A stretch of DNA of 64,000 nt from Phytophthora colocasiae (Eukaryota; Oomycota; Peronosporomycetes; Peronosporales; Peronosporaceae): the NCBI GenBank assembly GCA_018806915.1, contig JAGKQI010000098.1, positions 2,914,001 to 2,978,000 on the forward strand, written 5' to 3'. Positions 8,821 to 18,021 of this stretch are shown here, in pieces. Each line of letters begins with the position of its first letter. Within the stretch, counting starts at the first letter, position 1. The position numbers and the translations under genes are program-made. Under the pieces are notes generated by a model. That model made no database searches. It was not told where the DNA came from and saw nothing but the letters and a program-made list of their open reading frames with translations.

Positions 8821-10964
8821 GTTCCCAAAGCAAATGCTAACACTCTATGGCTATGAACTTCTGCTGCTCGATCATATGAACACTTCAAGTCGGTCGGATA
8901 AGGCCACTTGAATGCACATGTCTTTCATGTTTCCTGTTGACTCACACGATGACACCCAGCCGCTTCTTATGTCAACCAACACTCTGTCCGGTCATGCCAG
9001 GTCAATGCAAACAGTCCCGGAGGTTTTCGTTGACTCAAACCTTATGCACAGCTTTGCACAGCAGTGGGCTTTGCTGCGTGTCTAACCACCTGTAGGACGA
9101 CAGAACTCGCTCCCTTCAGCCGGTCGACCAGCATCTCCTTTCGAACGGCGCTAATGACCGACAAGTTCGACCGAGGAGGGCGGCCATACCCGTATACCCG
9201 GTCCAAGACGAGATGGCGTAAGCGTCCGGCCGACGAACTCAAGTACCTGAAAGCTCAAGTGATTGAGTTGGAGTCATTACTTGCAGCTCTTAGCCACGGT
9301 CCGAGACTTCTGAACTATGGAAGTACCGGTATGACAAGTGGCAATCAGGAGGAAATGCTGCAGAATCTCCGTCGAGAAAGTCAACTGAACAAGTTGAAAG
9401 CTGCGATGAAAGAGAACCAAAACCTGCGGAACTTGTTGGCTAGGAAGTTCCAATTGGCTCGATCTCTCCAGTCTAGAATCGACGAGGAAGTGCGTCTTGG
9501 AGTGAGGAAAATCTCGTGGCCAACTCGAGCTGGAGCTTCCAATGAATTGGTCTTCGCTCTATTGGACGAAGAGAAGGAGCGACAGTTTTCTGTGGTTGAC
9601 CAAGTTCTGGTGGAGAGTGGAATCGCTCGGATCTACCACCAATTGTTCTCGAGTCTCCAGTTCCACAGTGATGGCAATGTGGTTTCTTTCCAGCATAATG
9701 AAGTACGTATGGTCCCGTTTGGAGTGGCTGATGTGGCTCGTTCGATACGTCACGGGCTGAGCTTTGGAGCGAGAGTTGGGCCGACCAAGCATTGTCGAGA
9801 CATCCGGATGTATGACAGCTACTTCCACGCTGTTACTGCGGATAGCATTAATATCCCAGACACGGAGCCTGCGGAAGTTAATTCCAGGGTGCTGCAGTTG
9901 TGTGTCACTCAGAATGAACGGACAGTTATTACGTGGTCGAGCTACGTGGAGTACAAAGGCTCGAGGTTCATTCGGATGCTGGAGAAGACGTGGGTCGTTC
10001 TGGAGCCAATTCCACTGGAAACACTTGGACTTATCCCGATGGGAGACAGAACTCACGGCACGTTGATGCGAGTTGTAGTTCGCTTGACACCGGTCGAGAC
10101 GGACATGGATCCGCAGAACCCTCAACATGTTTTGGAGATGTCGAATGTCGTTGTCAACACGTATCGACGTCATGGACAACGGATGTACCAGGCCATGCTG
10201 GAACAATTGAGCAGTTGCATGCAAAAGTAAGCATGCAGACGCTGAAAGTTTGGATCGTGAGTTGGATCATGAATTTTGGGGAAACATGAATGAAGGTTAG
10301 CCCATTGTATTGTGGATATCGAGGAGCTCAAATGAAAAATATACGAGAGCTCTCAGCTTTTACGCTTAGCATGAGGTCTTCGAGGTTTGTCTTGCTTCAT
10401 GAGATTCATGCTCTGGCCAATTCTACAAACATATCCTAGAGCTAGGGATCGACGGCTCTTATCCACACCACCAACCAACATTCGCGAGCGTTTTTAGTTA
10501 TTACTACATAGGATTAAGTCGGTATATCTACGGATGGCTGCTTTGCGTTTGCAGCGGACGGATGCGGACTCTATGCATCGGAACTACGGTCACATTTGCT
10601 TGCGAATTGAGGATAGTACTGCCCGTCAGCTGGCCTTGAAAAGATCCGTAGCTTTAGTACTGTAGATAGCGAGGAATCTATGATAACCTTCCACTGTACT
10701 TTACCATTTTGATGAAGAATCAAGTCGTGCGGCAAATTGACATGTGAATACAAGTTGTACCAAAACTCCAAGTCTCGCGATATTGATAGGCAAATACAAT
10801 CATTTGAATGTGTAGAACGGTCTTGAAGCTCGAGAGAGAGAGTCGCGTAAAGACAACAATTTATTGTGCTCTTCGACGTCATCCAGCAGCAGTGTGGTGA
10901 ATCTCGACGTAGAGGTGGCCGTTATCGCTCCGACTCGACCGGAGCTGAGGAACTCAAGCCACAA
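8821..10964 (+). repeat. tandem segmental duplication, unit 2 (2144 bp)
   Basis: A near-identical head-to-tail copy of 6682-8820. It is 5 bp longer because of a CTGTA insertion near 10660. Outside the gene only a few substitutions are visible. Confidence 0.93.
9154..10230 (+). CDS. zipper/START-like family protein, tandem copy 2
   Basis: A 358-aa frame equivalent to 7015-8091. By eye I count seven base differences over 1077 bp: six synonymous and one changing leucine to methionine near residue 330 (T-D-L-D-P against T-D-M-D-P). The first ATG in frame is at 9154. Same basic segment, leucine heptads and START-like half as copy 1. The excess of silent changes suggests both copies have stayed functional, or that gene conversion keeps them alike. 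Confidence 0.85.
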   Translation: MTDKFDRGGRPYPYTRSKTRWRKRPADELKYLKAQVIELESLLAALSHGPRLLNYGSTGMTSGNQEEMLQNLRRESQLNKLKAAMKENQNLRNLLARKFQLARSLQSRIDEEVRLGVRKISWPTRAGASNELVFALLDEEKERQFSVVDQVLVESGIARIYHQLFSSLQFHSDGNVVSFQHNEVRMVPFGVADVARSIRHGLSFGARVGPTKHCRDIRMYDSYFHAVTADSINIPDTEPAEVNSRVLQLCVTQNERTVITWSSYVEYKGSRFIRMLEKTWVVLEPIPLETLGLIPMGDRTHGTLMRVVVRLTPVETDMDPQNPQHVLEMSNVVVNTYRRHGQRMYQAMLEQLSSCMQK

Positions 10965-11716
10965 GTTGTAGTTGAAAACTTTGCAGTTGCCATTGCAAGT
11001 TTTGAGTTGTTGTCAAGTTGAGAGTGGAGTCTGCCCCTTGGAAGTTCGGATAGCCTCTCATGTCGGATCATCCGTTGTTACGACCAACACAAAGCGGATC
11101 CATTTCAAGAAAATTGCACTCGTTTATCGGTTGTAGCATCATTTGTTTGCGTTAGTTTCGAGAATTTCACAATCAACATGGCGTCTTATCCGAGGTTTTC
11201 ACCGTGCAAGTCGGTACCTACGTGTAGCGGCACTAGTGAAAGAAGTTCTACAACGATTTGCCTCCCTATGGCTATTAGATCTTCAATACCGAAAGGAGCT
11301 CTATGCAATACACGTATTACCTCCAAGGTCGTTTGCGGTCACCTTATGGTTTCCCCGATGGTCGACCATGGGGCACATGACATTACAGTTTTCTGCCTCA
11401 ATAAAGAAGTCTGAAAAACCGATAACCTTCCGAGCTGCATATCACCATTTTATGACCTGACAAAATTTTTAAAACGAACTGTCTTGTCTAATTCTTATAA
11501 CCTTGCCATTTGCATGCAGACGCCAACTTCTTTATTGAGGCAGAAAACTGTACTATTAATCAACACGAAGATGTTCACCTGGTGTGAACTTCTGTGTGCT
11601 TTGCCTAGTTGCCTTTACACTGCATGCTGTATGTCGCTCGCAATCACTTTAACCTTTGGTCGGCATTGACGAACCGAGACCGACAAGCCTGCTCATTATC
11701 GATTTATCCGCTTAAG
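10965..11716. other. intergenic, holds a 165-bp MITE
   Basis: No gene is recognised. The ORF near 11143-11460 lacks similarity to the family and runs across the left end of the inverted-repeat element at 11386. The rest is unassigned. Confidence 0.5.
11386..11550. mobile_element. 165-bp MITE with perfect 25-bp terminal inverted repeats and TA target sites
   Basis: Bases 11386-11410 and 11526-11550 are perfect inverted complements. Both ends are bordered by TA (11384-11385 and 11551-11552). The element has no coding capacity. Size, perfect ends and TA duplication match miniature Tc1/mariner-type elements (Stowaway-like). Perfect ends suggest recent mobility. Confidence 0.8.
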
Positions 11717-12247
11717 ATGAATTCCCCACAAGAGTCCTGGAATCTCCAAATTACCTGGAGTGGATATGAAGGAACTATCGATAGCTCCTCGCATGCTTCA
11801 GCCAGCGACTCGGACGGATCAAGTGAATGCAACGGCGATCTACTGAGTCTCTTTGAGGATCCAGAGCCCCACTCACGTTTCAACCGCTTCGACAGAGGAG
11901 GACGTCCATTTCCATACACCCGATCCAAGACGCGTTGGCGTAAGCGTCCTAATGACGAGATCAAGTATCTACGAGACCAAGTCGCCGAGTTGGAGGAGTT
12001 GAGAGCTTCGCTGATCTGTTCCACGTCGAAACCAAGGCAGCTGAAGTGGAAAATCAATGGAGAAGATGAAACTCGACGCTTGAAAGCTGCTCAAACGGAG
12101 AACCAGAAGCTGCGTGCGATGGTGGCGAATCGTTGTCAAGTTGCCAAGGCGCTTCAAGACGCAATTGATGACGATATGCGTCTGAGGGCTCAAAAGGTTT
12201 ATTGCTCGGACGGTTCGGCGCTGTCGAACGAGTTGATCTTTGTGTAA
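11717..12247 (+). pseudogene. zipper/START-like family gene truncated before START-like half
   Basis: ATG 11717 opens 176 codons: acidic leader, G-G-R-P-F-P-Y-T-R-S-K-T-R-W-R-K-R-P signature, leucine heptads and second coiled segment. It ends S-N-E-L-I-F-V-stop exactly where paralogs read S-x-E-L-V-F-A-L-L-D-E-E. The rest of the family sequence is absent, and unrelated DNA leads into the next gene 125 bp on. It could still encode a zipper-only protein able to pair with full-length family members, or it may be dead. The clean break suggests a deletion breakpoint rather than gradual decay. Confidence 0.75.
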
Positions 12248-12372
12248 GTTGATGAGAGCGTATGATGTTGAACGTATAATGTAGTCAGGAATGCAAGTAA
12301 CAATACAATTTGGTGAAAGTGAATGGCGTTTACATTTTACCATACACAAAAAGCATGAGCAATCCAGGTCTC

Positions 12373-13629
12373 TTACTGCACCAAAGCTGCCGGAATACGC
12401 GTGATCGAAGGACGCGCCCAACTCGTCAAGTAAAGGTGATCGCCAAAGCGAGCAGCACCCGAAACAATAGGCGTCTGACCCTGCGAGGCCTCGTACACGT
12501 GACGGATGTCTCCAGTCTCCAAATCCACAGTAGCAAACAGTCCCAAGCGGTGAACGAAGATCACCGTCATCCACGTCGGCAGCAGTGACAGGAGTTTACG
12601 CATCTTGACGCTCTCCTTCACGTAGTTGAAGATACCTCCATCGTTACGAGAGACCAACCCAACCGTCAGAACTTCCGTCGCATTCTCACCAGCTCCGACC
12701 TTCTCAATCGAAATGTTGTCAGGCTCACCAGGCAAGAAGGCAAAATCCTTAATCTTCTTCGTCTTCAAGTCGAAACGGACAATTTTGCTCTGGAACATGA
12801 GGCCAATGAGCAAACCCTTCTGGGATTTCTCCAGCGCTAATCCATTCGGGAAGCCCAGACCACCAGCAACCACATTCGTACGCTCGTTCCTCGGATCGAA
12901 GTGCAGCAAATAGCCCGTCGGCATCCGCTCCAAGAACTCCATCACCACGCGGTTACGTTGGAAGCGACGTGAAGACTCCGTCACGTACACTTCTCCGGTC
13001 TCCTGCACGACTGCAATTCCATTCAAGAAATTGACGTGTTCCTCTCCTACACGGCTAAATAGCAGCGTGCGTTGTCCCTTAGCGTCGAACAGCAATACTC
13101 CCTTATAGGCATCCGCAACCAGCAGCACCTCATCACCTGCGAATGGCTTGGCGTTCGGAATTCTCTTGAGGAACTTGGCGAACGGCTTGGCAGATGCAAA
13201 CACCAGGCCCAGAGGGCGTCCACACGTCGGTTCCATGTCTAATGCACCGCATTCAGCCACGTCACGTCCAGTACGGGAGAAATTACGAAGTTCGTTGGCT
13301 GCAGTGTCAAAGCTCGCGAGGCGGCCGTCCGCCAGTCCGACGTATGCGACTCCGTCCTGACTCACAGCCAAGTCTTCAGCGCTTAAAGCCTGGCCGTGGA
13401 AGAGACTCTCGGCCTGTGGAGCGTCGAACAGCTCCGTGTTGCTCACTAGCGCCGTCTTCTCGTCGTAGCGCGTGGCTTGTTGACTGGTGCGTAGGTCGTA
13501 CGCATAGTCGAGAGGCTGAGGCTCCACCTCGCCCGGGTACTGGTCCAGAGCGGAGGACAACAGCATCACGAAGAAACATGCGGCAAGAAGCTCGCGAGAC
13601 AGGAAGCTGCGGAACGACAGGGATGCCAT
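12373..13629 (-). CDS. APMAP / strictosidine synthase-like six-bladed beta-propeller protein
   Basis: 418 aa from ATG at 13629; an in-frame start 20 codons upstream (13689) is possible. I prefer 13629 because an Inr-like motif lies at 13641-13658, between the two. Residues 10-28 form a hydrophobic N-terminal anchor or signal. The rest carries SGL/strictosidine-synthase-like blocks: G-R-P-L-G-L, V-A-D-A-Y-K-G, V-N-F-L-N-G-I, V-T-E-S-S-R-R-F, Y-D/H-F-D-P, and G-F-P-N-G-L-A-L. These match the adipocyte plasma membrane-associated protein group, which includes calcium-dependent arylesterase-like membrane enzymes. The substrate is not predictable. It is a single-copy-type gene lying inside the family cluster. 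Confidence 0.85.
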   Translation of the reverse strand: MASLSFRSFLSRELLAACFFVMLLSSALDQYPGEVEPQPLDYAYDLRTSQQATRYDEKTALVSNTELFDAPQAESLFHGQALSAEDLAVSQDGVAYVGLADGRLASFDTAANELRNFSRTGRDVAECGALDMEPTCGRPLGLVFASAKPFAKFLKRIPNAKPFAGDEVLLVADAYKGVLLFDAKGQRTLLFSRVGEEHVNFLNGIAVVQETGEVYVTESSRRFQRNRVVMEFLERMPTGYLLHFDPRNERTNVVAGGLGFPNGLALEKSQKGLLIGLMFQSKIVRFDLKTKKIKDFAFLPGEPDNISIEKVGAGENATEVLTVGLVSRNDGGIFNYVKESVKMRKLLSLLPTWMTVIFVHRLGLFATVDLETGDIRHVYEASQGQTPIVSGAARFGDHLYLTSWARPSITRIPAALVQ

Positions 13630-13640
13630 CGTAGGAACAC

Positions 13641-13658
13641 GAACAATTGGAGGGTGAA
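13641..13658 (-). promoter_or_regulatory. oomycete Inr/FPR-like core promoter of the APMAP-like gene
   Basis: The minus strand reads TTCACCCTCCAATTGTTC, close to the oomycete initiator plus flanking motif (CATTYYNCAWTTT) with two or three mismatches. It lies 12-29 bp upstream of ATG 13629. Confidence 0.4.
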
Positions 13659-13942
13659 GAGGCATGATGTGGAAAATAAGACTTTTCAAGTTTTATATAT
13701 CTGTGATAATGAATATATCATTTCGCACACACGTTAGACGTATGGATGAAAAGAAGAACTTGAATAATTTATACCCGGGAAGAAATGATGTTTATTCAGA
13801 TGAACTTAAACGTCAGTAGGAATGTATTGTATTACACTTTCGCGATGATGACGCACGGATGAATCCCACGGTGGACTGCTCCTGACTTGTACATGTTCAG
13901 TGAAATGACATCACTATGGCTGCTATAGTTTAACCCAGCTTC

Positions 13943-15025
13943 TCACTTGTTCATGGCGGTGTCCAACATGAGGTTTTCCAGCACTTGGTAGAGCAGGCCG
14001 AAGTTGCGGTTGTACGTGTCAACAACGAGGTCCGTCATTTCGCCCACGTGCAGCTTCTCGTCTTCCTCCGAGATGAACTGTAGGAGTGGAGTTACACGGA
14101 TCACAGTGTGAAGTTTACTGCCAGTAGTAGAGTGCTTCGTCTTGAACTGGTAAGGCTCTAGTGTGATCCAACCTTTCTCTTCGAGACGCACGAACGTAGA
14201 ACCTTCGATCTCGACGTACGCGGACCAGACGAAAACGTGACGAGTTGCCTCGGGAAACACTCGTTGAACAAGTCTCGCCTTGACCTCTGCTTGTCGAGAG
14301 TTGGGTAGATTCAACTTGACGCTGGTAGTAGCTTGTGCGTAGTTCTCGCTTTTCCACAGCTTCCGAACGCGCATCAAAGGACGACCTGCATCTCCATGGC
14401 TCAGTGAATTGTGGAGCGCATTAACCACATTCGAGATAGCGAACGGCAGCAAGCGCAGTTCTTGATGATGGAAGGATACGCCGTCTGCACCTTGTTCAAT
14501 TCGGAGCTTGGGGATAAAGTCACAATGCTTGGGAACGACTGCACTGGCTCCTAGCACCTTGTCCACCGCAGCGTATTGATTCGCAATGTCCTCTTCTAGC
14601 AATGCGTAGAGCAACTCGTCCGATAGACTTGAGGCACGAGGTCGTCTCCCTTCACCTGTAAACCAGCGTCTCCCTTGACTCAATTTCTTCCAGTGCTGAT
14701 CAATGGCATTCTCCAGAGTTTGAGCTACATGTAACTGCCCCTTCAGCATCGTCCGAAGCTTGACGTTGTCCACCAGCACGGCATTGGCCAGTTCGTTCTG
14801 TCTCGCTGCAAGGCTCTTCCAGGTGTCGCCATCATCGAGCTCCATCGACGACACCACGCCAGAATCCGGTTGGCGCAACACTGCCAGCTCTTGCTCAAGG
14901 TTGATTACTTTCTCTCGCAAGTACTCGAGCTCGTGGTTCGGCCGCTTGCGTAGACGTCCTTGGCATCTTGTGTATGGCGTGGCGCGCACGCTTCTGTCTT
15001 CTCTCACCGCGATACACTCCTCCAT
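13943..15025 (-). CDS. zipper/START-like family protein, inverted copy, 360 aa
   Basis: ATG at 15025, stop at 13943, single exon. Residues 14-50 hold the basic stretch (P-Y-T-R-C-Q-G-R-L-R-K-R-P-N-H-E-L-E-Y-L) with leucine heptads. A second coiled segment lies near 65-115. The START-like half runs about 130-355, with W-S-A-Y-V-E-I-E-G-S-T-F-V-R-L and G-E-M-T-D-L-V-V-D-T-Y-N-R-N-F-G-L-L. The C-terminal motifs place it with the 1-2211 subgroup although it sits on the opposite strand about 12 kb away, so the array has been rearranged. No frame damage is visible. Confidence 0.85.
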   Translation of the reverse strand: MEECIAVREDRSVRATPYTRCQGRLRKRPNHELEYLREKVINLEQELAVLRQPDSGVVSSMELDDGDTWKSLAARQNELANAVLVDNVKLRTMLKGQLHVAQTLENAIDQHWKKLSQGRRWFTGEGRRPRASSLSDELLYALLEEDIANQYAAVDKVLGASAVVPKHCDFIPKLRIEQGADGVSFHHQELRLLPFAISNVVNALHNSLSHGDAGRPLMRVRKLWKSENYAQATTSVKLNLPNSRQAEVKARLVQRVFPEATRHVFVWSAYVEIEGSTFVRLEEKGWITLEPYQFKTKHSTTGSKLHTVIRVTPLLQFISEEDEKLHVGEMTDLVVDTYNRNFGLLYQVLENLMLDTAMNK

Positions 15026-15333
15026 TTATGCAGCTTATTTTGTGCTTTATCTGGATTTTCGTCGTATGGATGGGGCGGTATAGCACTTGGCTCGTGCGTG
15101 AATGAGTTCGATGTAATAATGCACCAGCTCTCAGAGATGAATATAGCTGTAGTATGGAGCAGTAAAAATTTTCATGAGATTCATCAAGGTGGACACTAAA
15201 GCCTGCGAGCACTTACTGATCGATACCTTCACAAACCACTTGAACACTCGGCGTCTTTCACCATTTCTGCTGCTGCACTGATAATGATTTCTATTGCTGG
15301 GTTGCTTATTTTCTGGTAGAAGTTCGCCGTGTC
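15026..15333. other. intergenic between convergent-side and kinase genes
   Basis: About 300 bp holding the upstream region of the 13943-15025 gene and the 3' flank of the kinase gene. No further feature is recognised. Confidence 0.5.
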
Positions 15334-17770
15334 TTAGTGCTCACGCTCACGGTCTCTGCGATCTCGGTCACGATGGCGCTCGCGGCTTCGACTACGACTG
15401 CGATCCCTGTCGCGGTCAAAATAGTCGCTGTTGGGGCGATGCGGACGGTAGGATCTACTGCTGCGGTCTGAGCGGCTGTGATGGTGGGCTCCGCTGCGGT
15501 AGTGGTCGTTCCGCTCGCGATATCCACTCCGTTCACCTCGTTGACGTGTATTGCGGTGTTGGTCGCTGGCTTTAGTGCTGCCTCCGTTCGCGGCGGCTAC
15601 GGCGGCCATCTCTTCGTGGTGCCGCTTCTTGGATTGGTATTCATGGGTGGATGACACACAAAACTTTGGCAAACTACGACAGCAAACGCACTACATTAGC
15701 TAGTCATAAGGGTAGTAGAGCCAACAGGTAGCAACTTACTCTCGCGTTTTGCATGTCTGCACGCGCCAAAAGTAATCGTGGTCCATCGCTTCAGCCGCTG
15801 TAACACGCTTTGCAGGGTCCAACTGTAGCAATTTTTCTAGCAGGTCGACAGCATGTGGCGGGAAACTGCAAAAGCATTATATAACCCCAAATAATCAGTT
15901 TCAGTTCCGCTGCGTCGATGCCATCAGCACATCACTTACTTTTTGAACCGATCACGCAGTGGGCAAACGTATTTGTCATCCATCTGAAAACTTTCGGCCC
16001 CTGGCAATTTAAAGAATCCGGGCCAGGTCTCCTCTGTTGGCATTCCACAAAGGCCAAATATCAATTGTAGCTGCATGGTATCATACTTGTGAGATAAGTG
16101 TCAAATTCCACTAGACATTCAAGATCACGAACCTGCTCAATTTCTGTTTTGCCCTGCAATATGGGTTTCCCCAATAGCAACTCGGCAAAAATGCAACCAA
16201 TAGACCAGACATCCACCGAAAAATCGTACGATGTAGAGCCCATCAGTAGCTCCGGCGGTCGGTACCAAAGCGTGACGACCTTGTTGGTATACCTTCCGGC
16301 CTTAGCGTTCACTTCATTCCAGAATCTTGAAAGTCCAAAGTCGCCCACCTTTAACATGCCTTGATTATTCAGCAGCAAGTTGGAGGCCTTGATGTCACGA
16401 TGAATGATCTTGTTGCGGTGCATGAACGCGATTCCTGTCAACAGCTGACGCATGTAACACTGGATCTGTGTGCGCGTAAACTTCACACGAGGGTGGTTTA
16501 ACAGTCCAGAGAGATCGTGCTCCATGTACTCGAACGCGAAATAGAGCGGTGGCCTCTTGCCCTCTTTGGGAGGAGCTACATCAATGCACAAAGCGCAAAA
16601 AAGGTTTTGTTGAGATGTACCACTTTGAGCTACAGTTGGAGGCAACAGTCAACGTACCACTAGATGATACAATCTCCTTCAGCTCCAAAATATTGGGGTG
16701 TTTCAGGTACTTGAGAATCTTCATCTCGCGGATAGAAGTCACAGGAAACTGCAGTCCACCACATTTTGTCGTCAAAACTCATCAATAGCATCAACACAAT
16801 AACTGGGCATACCCCGTTCTTCTCTACGTCGGGCCTCAGCTTCTTCAGTGCCACAATATCCTTTGTCAGCTTATGTTGGCACTTGAACACCTCGCTACGG
16901 ACACAGTCAGATACTAGCCGAGTTCACACTATACAAAAGCAAAGCAACTTACCCATACGTTCCTGATCCCACCTTGTCAATAATGGTATAGTTGTCAATG
17001 TCTCCAATATAAAACCTGGGTTTCTTGGCTGGCGCCTCCTGTGGCATATCTGCAGCCATGATCTCTCGTTCTCTCACCGCACTCCTCATCGATGCAATGA
17101 CCGATGACGAAGACGCATCAGCCAGAGCTGTCAAGTCCGTCGAGCTGCCCGGTTCCTCTCTTTCATCATCTCCATCCTCTCCATCACTTTTCTCCTTTTC
17201 CGTAAGAGTCTCAGATGGAGGAGGGGGTGTTCCAGCCTCCTCAACTGCTTGCACTGCAGTATCTAACGCTCCAGACAAATCTAAAGTGATCTTAGCATTG
17301 GGAGGAGAAAATGGAGGAGGTGGAGGGGGTGGAGGGGTCCCCAACGGGCTTGTAACTGGTGGGGAAGGAGGAGGGGGTGGTGTAGGAAACACCTGAGGCT
17401 CTACAGATTCGTCCGCGCTCTCCACACTGCGTGTATCGTCATGGTCGTCCTCGTTATCCTCTAATGGGCGGTATTTAGGCGGTGTACATGAAGGTGGGGG
17501 AGGAGCAGGAGGGTCTTCAGGACAAGGAGGCAGCGGAGATGAGAAACTGGAGCTCTGGCCACTCTTGTGCTTGGAATTGACGTCTGGAGTAGCTAAAGAG
17601 AGGACAGGAGGTGTACGAGTCGTCTTGCGCGCTTTCTGTGTGGTTCTGGAGGGTTTCTTGGGGTTATTTGCAGCAGCAGAAGCCGAAGGAGACGTAGAAG
17701 TGTGTGCTGGGGGTGGAGGAGGCGGTGAGGACGGCGCAGGAGGCGACGGAGACAGCGGCGCGTCCGCCAT
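15334..17770 (-). CDS. CDK9/CDK12-like cyclin-dependent kinase, 7 exons, 676 aa
   Basis: Exons (minus strand): 17770-16953, 16894-16813, 16748-16658, 16575-16133, 16070-15940, 15865-15740, 15673-15334. All junctions are GT-AG and the sum (2031 nt) is in frame. Residues 1-255 are a proline/serine-rich disordered leader. The kinase domain starts Y-T-I-I-D-K-V-G-S-G-T-Y-G and contains the cyclin-binding helix variant P-V-T-S-I-R-E (302-308), H-R-D-I-K-A-S-N (catalytic Asp about 391), D-F-G (about 409), and T-L-W-Y-R-P-P-E. The tail includes L-P-K-F-C-V-S-S-T-H-E-Y and an Arg/Ser-Arg/Asp-rich end. This fits transcriptional CDKs that phosphorylate RNA polymerase II. Its start is 252 bp from the divergent HECT gene. 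Confidence 0.9.
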
Positions 17771-18021
17771 CGCTGAGTGCGGTTCTTCTCTTGAATGAAG
17801 TGCAACGTAGTGTGGATTGAGTTGCTACAGCAACATAAAACATAAAGTTGCACGTGAGTGATTGTCACCGGATGTTGAAGTTGTAACGGCTAGTGCGACG
17901 ATTAAGGAAGCCGTGCAAACGTTGACAATCGAAAAACGACTGGAGACGTTGCGCTTTGTGCTCTCCGTCGTGGTTCCTCCTCACTTTATCGCTTTCTGCG
18001 TAGATAGTCAGTAGTCACTCG

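Noticed and set aside
7420..10224. Long minus-strand ORFs (221 codons) antisense to the tandem family genes
   Set aside because: They mirror the codon structure of the real plus-strand genes and have no motifs; typical shadows.
8487..10882. Minus-strand ORFs 8487-8738 and 10571-10882 as a conserved small gene
   Set aside because: A 5-bp indel between the tandem copies shifts the frame, so the reading frame is not preserved.
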